Assembly (NCBI RefSeq): GCF_902167145.1
Contig: NC_050096.1
Span: 186,407,825 to 186,471,824 of the forward strand
Origin: Zea mays
Taxonomy: Eukaryota > Streptophyta > Magnoliopsida > Poales > Poaceae
Direction: 5' to 3'
DNA: 64,000 bases
Shown: piece after piece, positions 55,123-64,000 of the stretch
Numbering within the stretch: position 1 is the first letter of the stretch
Layout: each line of letters opens with the position of its first letter
Notes under the pieces: model-generated
What the model was told of the DNA's origin: nothing
Databases searched by the model: none
The model's input: only the letters and a program-made list of their open reading frames with translations
Made by a program: the position numbers and the translations under genes

Positions 55123-58100
55123 ATGCCAACCTCCTCTTCTTCCGCTACCGCTACGCCGCCGGCCGATTCCTCGCCGCCGGCCGCCGCCTCGTCTGAGGAG
55201 ACGCTGAGTAGTTTGATGGCGGAGGAGTTGCGCGTCGGCGATTCTGTTGATTTTAGCGTGTCGCGGATGTCGTCGGTCCGCGTGCAAGATATGCAATGGT
55301 TGGGTTACTTCGGCGGCGGAGTTGCTCGTGTCCCGGGGACGGAGGAAGTCCCCGAGCCGGAGGGCGAGTTGGTTGTTTTCGAGGCGTTCTTCGCCGCCGG
55401 TCTCCGCTTGCCTGCGCACCGATTTGTTGGCGAAGTCCTGCGCAGGTTCAACGTTCAGATACATCAGCTGACACCGAATGCCGTGGTGGCTCTGTCGAAG
55501 TATGTCTGGGCGACGACTTCGTACGGCGGACAGCCATCGGTCGAAGTTTTTGCGAAGTATTATTGTTTGCACTGGCAGAAGAGGATGATTGGGGACGAAG
55601 TTGCTCAGTTTGGGTCCTGCACATTCACGCCGAAGACCGGCAAGACCACGATGCAGGTAGTCGAGTTGGTTCCTTGCGCCCGCAACAAGTGGGGCAACTG
55701 GAATGAATTTTGGTTTTACGTTGCTGAGGGTACCGTCGAAGGCCATGAGGGACTCCCCGTGTCCGAGATGTGTTCTCATTTTTACTCAGCGTACCCGCCC
55801 TTTGAAGTGGCAGAGGAGGATGTGGACGAAGGGGCCCTTCGGTGCGCCGCCGGCCTGAGCAGTGGGCGCGATTTGGTTGAAGAGTTTGTGGCGTACGGGG
55901 TATATGGCCCTTGGCGCATGGCTGGGTGTTGGGCGAAGTGTGCCCTCGCCAGATGCCTTTTCACGGTGGAAGGGTGGTGCGAAGTCCTGCCTTCGCGCTG
56001 AATCTGCAAAACCGCGACTCGGCCGCCTTTGTGCGTGAGGCGGAGGATGGGGCGGTGCGGCTCGTTGGACGTTACGTGCCGAGGACAGAGGGCCAGCGCA
56101 GCTTTGATATCCGCGGGTCAAATGACCGTTTGAACAGGGTTTTTGAATTAAATCAATTGTCGTATGACGACTATCCTGGTCAAGACGACGTGGACCGCCG
56201 TGGGAAGAAGCCGGTGGTGGAGACTGGAGACGACCCTGCGCCGGCGGCCGCCCCATCCTCTAAAAAGAGAAAATTAGGTACTGCTATGGGAGGACTTGGG
56301 GTTTTTGATAGTTTTGCTAGAGAGTTGATGAGGACGTGCGCGGCCCCGGGGGGAAGGATGTCTTCGCCCGAGCTCCGGGAGTCTTCGGCTCGGATGCTGA
56401 GGGTTACCGGGGGTTGCTGGCCTAGGAATGTTCCTATCCCCCGCGCGGCTGGCGAGGACTTTTTTACATCTCGCATGGTTCGTGAATGGAGAGTTTTTCC
56501 TTACGGGCGGAATATTGCTGTTGTTGTGTCGGCAGTGATGGACAAGGATCGCCAGGGAGCAGCACAAAAGCGCCAGGCGGTTGTCAGGCTCGTTGAAGCT
56601 AGGCCGAAGAGGCAGCGGGGGTCTGCGAAGGCTGCGGCCCCCGGCGGAGGCAAGCTGCCGCTGGCGGCGAAGTCGGGCGCCCCTACGTCTAGCAAAGCGC
56701 CGGAGGCGACGGCAGGCGCCGGGGGCACAAAATTGACGCAGGCAGTGCCGCCGGCCAGCAGAGTGCCGGAGGTCGAGAAGGCGGCCCGAGCGTTGCCGTC
56801 GGCAGGCAAGCGTGTCGCCGACTTCGCCACCGATATTAGTGTGGAGGACTATCTTGGTGGTAAGTCGTTGGCTCCTTTTTTATTATTATTATTTATTCGT
56901 TGATACGTCGCAGGGTCGGACGAAGGCCAACTTGCTATAGTTGCGCCTGCCGCGGCGACAACGATGGCTGCCGTAGCGCCGAAGGCGAAGGGCGGGGCTC
57001 TTAGCGCCGGAGGCGAGGTGGCGGCCCTCGCGGCTGTCAGGGATGAGGCGGGCGCTGCGTCTCGCCGGCTGAAGGAGGTGGTGGAGTCACTAAGTCAGGT
57101 CCGTTGAGCCAGACTTCGTTTTTTTTTTATTTTATTTTATTATTTGCCGGGGTCGCGGTCTTATGTGTGTTGTGCAGGTGGCTGACTTCGCCAACCGCAC
57201 GGCGTCGGGGGCCCTCACGGCAGTTGTGTCTGCCAAAGTCGAGAGACTTCGGACACAACATGCTGACGCCGTCCGAGAGAAATCGGCCGCCGACAGCAAG
57301 TGCCGCAAGCTGGCAGACAAGGTGGCCGCGCTGGAGGGAGAGAAGGCTGACCTCCGGCGCCAATTAGCGGGGGAGAGGAGGGAGACCAACGAGGCCCTCG
57401 TCAAGGCGCAGGCTGCGCAGGCGGAGGCCAATCTGGCACGGGCGGAGGGCAATCTTGCCAGGGAGCGTGCCGAGCAGCCGCAGGAGCGGCTCATCGCCCT
57501 GGAGAGCCGCGTGGAGCGGGCCGAGGCCGCGACGCGCGTGGAGGCCAAACAGACGCGCACACAGCTTATGGATACATATCGTGAGCTGGGTGCGCGGACC
57601 GGTGACTTCGAAGTGCCGGACCGAGAGCCCGGACTTCGCTGTCTGGAATGGGTGCAGGAGGAGCTGCAGGCACTCCCCACTATCGTGGAGGGGTTTATGT
57701 CGTACGCCTCCCTGGTCACCTGCGAGGGGGCGATGAACGCGCTCTCCCGCGAAGGGTGTCGGCACTTCGAGGTCTTCGACCAGGCCGATGAAGATTTTGA
57801 GCGAGATATCTATAAGGTTGAAGACCCCGTAGTGAAGGAATCCGCCGGGGCCATCTACGACCGGATGTGGGGTCCGCACGGTCGCGAGGTGGTCAGGGAG
57901 CGGGCCGAGACGGCGAGGGCTCAGGTAACGTTTTCGTTTGTTTGGCGTTTGTTGGATGTGGGCTGTGCGTGTGTTTGCTGAATTTTGTGTGTTTTGTCTT
58001 AGGCGGCGCGTGGTGAGCGGGTGGACGACTTCGGGGCGTTGAACAGCGCGCTGCCTGACCCGGAGCCGACCCCGGCGGAGGCCGTGTCTGGGGTCGCCCT

Positions 58101-58791
58101 GGAGCCAACCCCGGAGACTGCGGAAGACGCACCGGATGCCCCCGCATCCGCTGCGGCCGGCGAAGACCTGCCCCCAAAGGTCGCCGAAGGCGCGCCTGAT
58201 GCCCCCGCAGCTGCTGCGCCGAGTGCTGAAGATCCCACGGCGGTGGCGGCGGAAACAACAGCGGAAGCAACGGCGGAGGCTCCCGCAACGTCAGGGCCTT
58301 CGCAGGTGGCGTAGTGGGTGTAGAGGGTTGGGGAATTTTGGATATGTTACTGAATTTTGGTTGCTGCGCAGGTTCAAGATTTTGGGCCTGCGCACGCAAC
58401 CGCTACTACTAAATTTTTTGCGGCTTCGACCGCGGAAGGTGGTAATGAATGTGGTGGATCTGCATCTGAGTTTTTTGATTTTGCTAACTTTGGGAGCTCG
58501 GTTGAGTGGACTGAGGAGTCGTCGGAGGAGGACTTGGACTACTTTGCGGCCTTGGATGTGGCTGCGGCGGAGGCTTCGCCACACGCCGCGGACGCACAAG
58601 ATGTGCCAGGTCCTAGCACCGGGCGCCGACGACGAAGGGCGGTTGCGAAGTGTAGGGTTAGTGGGGCGGAGGGGGCTCGGCTTCGTGTGAGTAGGGCTGG
58701 TCGGCAGGAACTGTTGTCTTTGCCGGCCGCCGCTTTTGTACAGGTGAAGGGGAACTGTGAAGTCTTTTTGCGGGTGAGGAGCTTAGGATAA
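55123..58791 (+). pseudogene. Antisense gene of the Tat element (Transposase_28-like), five exons, frameshifted
   Basis: Likely exons: 55123-56859, 56914-57098, 57178-57924, 58003-58305, 58372-58791, each bounded by GT and AG; ends TAG/TAA at 58791. The first exon encodes a domain I recognise as the Pfam 'putative gypsy type transposon' family (Transposase_28, PF04195): VFEAFFAAGLRLPAH, RFNVQIHQLTPNAVVAL, then FGSCTFTPKTGKT. Later exons encode a basic/proline-alanine linker (56570-56830), a coiled coil rich in Ala/Arg/Glu (57178-57560) and acidic C-terminal sequence. At 55901-55904 a TATA replaces TA: the 2-bp gain shifts the frame and stops it at 56001, and the other frame continues from 55911. 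Function of these antisense proteins in Tat elements is unknown. This copy is probably broken. Confidence 0.75.
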
Positions 58792-59020
58792 TGTTATTTA
58801 ATTATAGGGAGATGGGAATTATTCCTAAGGTTGAGCCGATGTAGAGTGTGGCGCCCTCGCTTGTATATGTGTAAAGGCTTGTATGATGAAGTTGTGTGCC
58901 CTCGCTTGTCTGTGCCTGCGAAGGCGTTGTGTACTTTTGTCTGGTGTGTTTTGTTATGCTGTGCTGGTGCGATTATAGTCGGTCTTGGCGCGGACGGTTT
59001 GATGTTGTCGTTTCTGCTTT
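58792..59020. other. Spacer after the antisense gene
   Basis: GT-rich sequence with TGTGCCCTCGCTTGT-like repeats; probable 3' UTR of the antisense gene. Nothing else recognised. Confidence 0.4.
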
Positions 59021-59540
59021 TGTTGTGCTAGTCCGGTTGCACCCTTAGGTGTCTTCTGCACGGACAGTCTTCGCGGTGGTCTTCGGTTTTTTTTCGCACT
59101 TGTTGTGCTGGTCCGGCTGCACCCTTAGGCGACTTCTGCGCGGATAGTTTTCGCGGTAGACTTCGGTTTTTTTTTCGCACTTGTTGTGCTAGTCCGGCTG
59201 TACCCTTAGGCGACTTCTGCGCGGATAGTCTTCGCGGTAGACTTCGGTTTTTTCGCACTTGTTGTGCTAGTCCGGCTGCACCCTTAGGCGACTTCTGCGC
59301 GGATAGTCCTCGCGATAGACTTCGGTTTTTTCGCACTTGTTGTGCTAGTCCGGTTGCACCCTTAGGCGACTTCTGTGCGGATAGTCCTCGCGGTAGACTT
59401 CGGTTTTTTCGCACTTGTTGTGCTAGTCCGGCTGCACCCTTAGGCGACTTCTGCGCGGATAGTCCTCGCGGTAGACTTCGGTTTTTTCGCACTTGTTGTG
59501 CTAGTCCGGCTGCACCCTTAGGCGACTTCTGCGCGGATTT
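59021..59540. repeat. Tandem repeat array, about 78-bp unit, seven copies
   Basis: TGTTGTGCT starts at 59021, 59101, 59182, 59260, 59338, 59416 and 59494, giving spacings 80, 81, 78, 78, 78, 78. The unit includes AGTCCGGCTGCACCCTTAGG, CGACTTCTGCGCGGATAGT and a T run before CGCACTTG. The last copy is partial. It lies between the end of pol and the antisense gene, the position where Tat/Ogre elements often carry tandem repeats. Confidence 0.92.
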
Positions 59541-59755
59541 GTCGCACGCGAGGGTGGCTAGCGCTTAGCCTCGCGGTGACCTCGTATTGGTCGAATGTCG
59601 AAGACCGTCGTCGCGGTCTTTTTTCGACGCATGTTTTTGCGGGGGATTTTTCACACATATATTACATGGCTCTGCCTCGTTAAAAACCTCACCCCCCAGG
59701 AGGAAAAGAGTGCGGGCCGGTACAAGATTATTTTTGGCGAATTACAAGGGCGAAA
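59541..59755. other. Spacer between tandem repeats and pol end
   Basis: CG-rich then mixed sequence with TCGCGGT-type motifs; no gene seen. Confidence 0.4.
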
Positions 59756-62700
59756 TCAGCCCTGATGAGTCAAACAAAAAATTTGCGGAGGTTGTCGATG
59801 TTCCAGGAGTGCTCCAGGTCCTCGCCGTTTGGCGTTGTGAGCCTGTAAGCGCTGGGGGGAAGCTTTTGTCTTGACTATAAAGGGGCCCTCCCACTTGGGC
59901 TCCAGCTTGCCCTTGGACTCCGTCCGAGCTGTTCGGACGAGTACGAGGTCCCCTTCGCGGAACTCCCTCGAGATGACTGTGTGGTCGCGCCATGCTTTGG
60001 TCTGGGCTTGGTATTTGTTTAGGGCCTGAGGGGCGAAGACTCGGTCTCCGTCAATGAGATCCTTTGAAGTTGGCTCGTCCACGTCGGGGACGGCTGACGG
60101 AACTGTTCGCGAGGACCCATGCTTTATTTCTTGCGGGGTCATGGCCTCCGATCCGTATAGAAGGCGGAAGGGAGTAAACCCAGTCGCCCTGCACTCAGTC
60201 GTGTTTAGTGCCCAGACTGCCTCAGGTAACAAATCGGTCCATCTGCCCTCTTTTCATCAAGGAGCATCTTCTTGACAGCTGTGAAGATTTTCCCATTGAC
60301 GCGTTCCACGACCCCGTTGGACTGCGGATGATAAACTGAAGCGAAGGCAAGCTTGGTGCCAATGGAGAAACAAAAATCCTTGAAGTCTTGGCTGTCAAAC
60401 TGCTTGCCGTTGTCAACTGTTAGTTCGGACGGTACTCCGAAGCGGCAAACAATGTTTTGCCAGAAGAATTTTTGGGCAGTCTTTGATGTTATTGTAGAAA
60501 CAGCCCTCGCCTCGATCCATTTGGTGAAGTACTCGACGGCGACGAAGGCGAACTTAAGGTTCCCCTGAGCGGTGGGCAGGGGCCCGACAATGTCCAGGCC
60601 CCAGCGCTGGAGAGGCCATGTATGGGCGATCAGCTTTGTATACTGCGAGGGGCTGCCTGACCGAGGAGAAAACTTCTGGCAGGCTTCGCAGGACCTTGTG
60701 ACCCGATTTGCGGCGCAGATCATTGCGGGCCAGTAAAAGCCCTGGCGGATCACCTTGGCAGCTAGGGCCCTTGGCCCTGCGTGTGAGCCGCACGTGCCAC
60801 TGTGGACTTCACGTAGGATCTGCATGCCTTCGGTTTCGGTGACACACTTAAGCATTGGCTGACTGACCCCTTTCTTGTAGAGTTGGCCTTCAATCAGTGC
60901 GAAGTCCCGGCTTCGATGTCTGAGGCGCTTGGCCTCGCTGACGTCGGTTGGATGATAGTACCCCTGTAGGAACAGGGTTATTGGTGCCCGCCAGTCCTCG
61001 GTCATGATTAGGTTGACTATGCGGTGGCCCTCGCTGTCATTAGTTATTTGGAGCCCTTCGGGGCTCCAGACGGCTGGCGTGCCGATGATATGAAAGAACA
61101 CGTTGGAGGGCAAGGACTCGCCCCTGGCGGCGGCCTTGGCCAATGCGTCGGCCTCCTCGTTCTTGGCCCTATCCACGTGCTGCAAGGTGAATCCCTTGAA
61201 TTGTCTCTCGAGACTTCGGATGGCCGCGAGGTATTGCATAAGTGCGGGGTCCTTTGCTGCGTAGTCTTTCTCGACCTGGCCGGCAACTATCTTGGAGTCT
61301 GTTTTGATGATACAAGTGGTGACTCCGAGGGCCCTTAGCTTGCGGAGGCCGAGGATGACTGCTTCATATTCTGCTATATTGTTTGTGCATCTGTCGGATT
61401 CCAGAGCGAAGCTGAGGCGTGTTGCATATCTGTGCTTGACCCCGGCTGGTGAGGTGACGACTGCAGCGGCGCCTGCCCCCGCATGGCACCATGCGCCGTC
61501 GCAATGGATAGTCCAAACCTTCTCTGTGGACGGGTCTAGTTGTGTTATTGGCCCAGTCCAGTCGACGACGAAGTCTGCCAGGACTTGTGACTTGATGGCT
61601 GTCCTGGGCTCGAATCTGATGTGGTAGCCGGATAGTTCGGCTGCCCACTTGGCAATCCTCACCGATGCCTCCGGGTTTCTGAATAATTCGCCGAGTCCCC
61701 TGTCTGAGGTGACTCGGACCTTGAATGCTTCAAAGTAGTGGCGCAGTTTGCGCGAAGACATAACGACTGCGTAGGCAATCTTCTCCAGTTCTGTCATGTT
61801 GCACTTGGACGGTGTCAGTACCTCGGAGACATAGTAAACAGGGCACTGCCTGACCACGCCCTCAACTGTCTGCTCCTGCACTAGTGCCGCGCTGACAGCG
61901 TGCGGCGAAGCCGCGATGTAGAGCAATAGGGGGAGCGAGGAGTCGGGGCTTGTGAGGATGGCTAGCTCCGACAGGTACTGTTTTAGTGAGGCGAAGGCCG
62001 CTGCCTGCTCCGGTCCTCAGGCGAAGTCCTTTGCACCGCAGAGTGTTTTGAGGAAGGGGAGACTTCGCTCGGCGGACCTGGAGATGAATCTGTTGAGAGC
62101 GGCCAATCTGCCTGTCAGACGCTGGACGTCCCTGGCGGACTGCGGAGGCGACATGTCTACGATGGCCTGGATCTTGGTTGGGTTGGCCTCGATGCCGCGG
62201 TGTGATACCAGGTAGCCCAATATTTTGCCCTGGCGAACGCCGAAGACGCACTTTTCCGGGTTTAGGCGGAGTCGTGCGTCTCGCATGTTCGCGAATGTCT
62301 CGGCGAGGTCGACGAGATGGTCCTCCTTGTTCTTGCTGGCGACGACGATGTCGTCCACATATGTAAATATATTTCTGCCAACCTGCCCTTCGAGTACTGT
62401 TTTGGTGAGTCTGGAGAAGGTGGACCCGACGTTCTTGAGTCCCTCCGGCATTCTGATGAAGCAATATGTGCCGAAGGGTGTTATAAAGCTGGTGCTAGCC
62501 TTGTCTTCCTCCTTCATGTATATCTGGTGGTAACCGGAGAAGCAGTCGAGGAGTGACATGACCTCGCATCCGGCCGCGCTATCGACTATTTTGTCGATCC
62601 GTGGCAACGGGAAATTGTCCTTTGGGCAGGCCTTGTTGAGACTGGTGAAGTCTATGCACATTCGCCATTTCCCGCTTTTTTTCTGCACCATTACAACATT

Positions 62701-63921
62701 GGAGAGCCACGTGGGGTAAGCCACTGGCTCGATGAATTTAGCCTCTAGGAGGCGGTGCACCTCCGCCTTGGCGGCCTCTGTCTTTTCGTCGGACATTTTG
62801 CGAAGCCTCTGCTTTTTTGGTCGCACCGAAGGGTCAATTCCCAAGCTGTGCTCAATTATGGATCGGCTGACTCCGACCAGGTCGAGGGCGGACCAGGCGA
62901 AGACATCTTTATTCTTGGACAGGCAGCAGAGGAGTTTCTCTTCTTCATGCGAGGTGAGGTCTGCGCTGATAGTGACTGTATGCTTGGGCGTGGCCTGATC
63001 GAGGGGGACAGTCTTGGTCCCGTCTTGGCTCTGCAGCTGTGCCTTGTCGTGCTGTTTATCGGTTGGGCTGGCGGGCGCAGGGACCTCGCGCTGGGCCGTG
63101 AGGCAGTGCACGTTTCTCTGACCGGGCACGAAGTCCCGCTCTATGTTGCGCGCCGTCTGTTGGTTGCCGTAGACCGTAATGGCGCCTAGCGGACCTGGTA
63201 TCTTCATACATAGGTACAGTCCGTGAATGGCGGCTTCGAACTTATTGATGGAGCCCCGGCCCATGATGGCGTTGTATGGATATACCATGTCCACGATATC
63301 GAAAGTCACTTGCTCACTTCGGGCATTGGGTGATACACCGAAGGAGAGGGGCAACTCTATTTTGCCAACGGGAAAGGTGCCCTTGCCGCCGAAGCCATAC
63401 AACGGGTTGTCCGAAGGCTTGAGCAGGCTGTGGCTTATACCCATGCGGTCGAAGGCGTGGAGGAAGATGATGTCCGCCTGACTGCCGTTGTCGACTAGGA
63501 CTTTGTGTAGGTCCCAGCCTGCCACGCTGCAATTGATAACCATAGCGTCGATGTGGGGGGCGCTGCGCAGGTCGATGTCTCATGCGTCGAAGGTTAGCGG
63601 TATGTGGGACCACTTTGTCTGCACGACTGGGCCAGTGACAGCGACATGGTTGATGCCGCGGTAGTGGTCCCGCTTCTGCCGCTTGGTGTCGAAGTCAGTG
63701 CTGGACCCCCCAGTTATCATGTGAATGACTCCGCGATATGGTTGATCGGCGAAGTCTTCCTGCTTTGGGGCATGGGGGATGTTTTGATGTTGCTGGTGTG
63801 GTGGTGGGGGTGGGGAGGTACGATTTGTACTTCCTGATGGTGTTGGTAAGCGTGGTGCGGTGGATGCGGGGCGGGAGCGTGGATATATGGTGGAGGGGTT
63901 GTTGGTAATTGTGCGCGACAA
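59756..63921 (-). pseudogene. Tat-lineage gypsy pol: protease, RT, RNase H, integrase (broken)
   Basis: Minus-strand order from 63921 down: Pro/Thr-rich end of gag-protease linker (ITGGSS near 63715), protease with VDNGSQAD (about 63490), RT with CIDFTSLNKACPKD (about 62650), FLDCFSGYHQI-like segment and YVDDIVV (62341-62363), RNase H with CDGAW (about 61500) and NNIAEYEA, integrase with zinc site H..H..CEACQKF (about 60690), GLDIVGPLP, VDNGKQFDS and HPQSNGVVERVNG, ending TAA near 59756. Lesions: TGA at 63580-63582 (Arg codon CGA expected), TGA at 62017-62019 (Trp expected before GPEQA), and loss of one G in a G run near 60246 that shifts the frame at the integrase C-terminus. The protein would copy and insert the element. 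Confidence 0.88.
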
Positions 63922-64000
63922 TTCTGGGGTTGTCGGCTGGCTGCGCCCGTGCCATTCTGTCTCTGGTGGCCTTCGTTTTGGGGCAGTCTTTGGTTTGGTG

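Larger units (their letters stand above)
54284..64000 (-). mobile_element. Tat-lineage Ty3/gypsy element, partial (5' part outside the window)
   Basis: Pol reads on the minus strand from the window end down to 59756. A tandem-repeat spacer, an antisense multi-exon gene on the plus strand and a 3' LTR at 54284-54756 follow in that direction. An antisense extra gene and a tandem-repeat 3' region are known traits of the Tat lineage (for example Grande, RIRE2 and Cinful relatives). Pol has two nonsense changes and a frameshift, so it is inactive. gag and the 5' LTR would be beyond 64000. Confidence 0.85.

Noticed and set aside
59028..59492. 154-codon minus-strand frame made of 26-residue repeats
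   Set aside because: Consequence of a 78-bp period; no start context or domain, and it lies after the end of pol.
59021..59540. CRISPR-like array
   Set aside because: Copies are head-to-tail with no unique spacers, in a plant retrotransposon; it is an ordinary tandem repeat.

Overview
This is plant nuclear DNA, most likely maize or a close Zea relative. Evidence for that is the GT-AG intron-split genes, the dense nested LTR retrotransposons, Helitron termini matching the maize consensus, and two Sirevirus-type copia families whose LTRs look like maize Opie and Ji (names recalled, not searched). About 85 percent of the window is transposon-derived. Two host genes look intact: a single-exon trihelix transcription factor (12166-13125, +) and a six-exon nitronate monooxygenase-like gene (51082-52947, +). 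Fragments of two other host genes are present: a tRNA-ligase-like piece (13535-14212, +) and a decayed protein phosphatase 2C (53405-54010, -).

Layout. 1-3157: the 3' end of a Ty3/gypsy chromovirus-type element with a 2.9 kb 3' LTR, inserted into a copia pol gene whose 3' half follows (3158-4953). 5250-11560: two tandem, diverged copies of a roughly 2.7 kb block of LINE remnants, each later modified (a Harbinger-type MITE in copy A; a solo LTR, a long-inverted-repeat element and a deletion in copy B). 11561-14212: trihelix gene and tRNA-ligase fragment. 16257-49887: a candidate 2.1 kb Helitron split by a retrotransposon tower. 50.2-50.4 kb: two more Helitron-like 3' ends. 51.1-52.9 kb: the monooxygenase gene. 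53.4-54.0 kb: the phosphatase pseudogene. 54284 to the window end: a Tat-lineage gypsy element on the minus strand, with a five-exon antisense gene on the plus strand.

The tower has several levels, each with an exact 5-bp target duplication. Element 1 (Opie-like, 17318-48866, AAATG) carries a solo LTR of its own family (18680-19975, AGATC) and element 2 (Ji-like, 25863-46780, ATAGC). Element 2 carries element 3 (29228-41146, GCTAG), a gag-only non-autonomous element. By eye, the LTR pairs differ at about 27 sites (element 1), 1 site plus a poly-C length change (element 2) and 1 site (element 3). The two inner insertions are therefore very young.

How the parts relate. Element 3 has no pol, but its primer site, polypurine tract and LTR ends are nearly identical to those of elements 1 and 2, so it could be mobilised by them. 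Element 2 keeps an open pol, but its gag is split by element 3. All coordinates and differences were read by eye; no alignment or database search was run.
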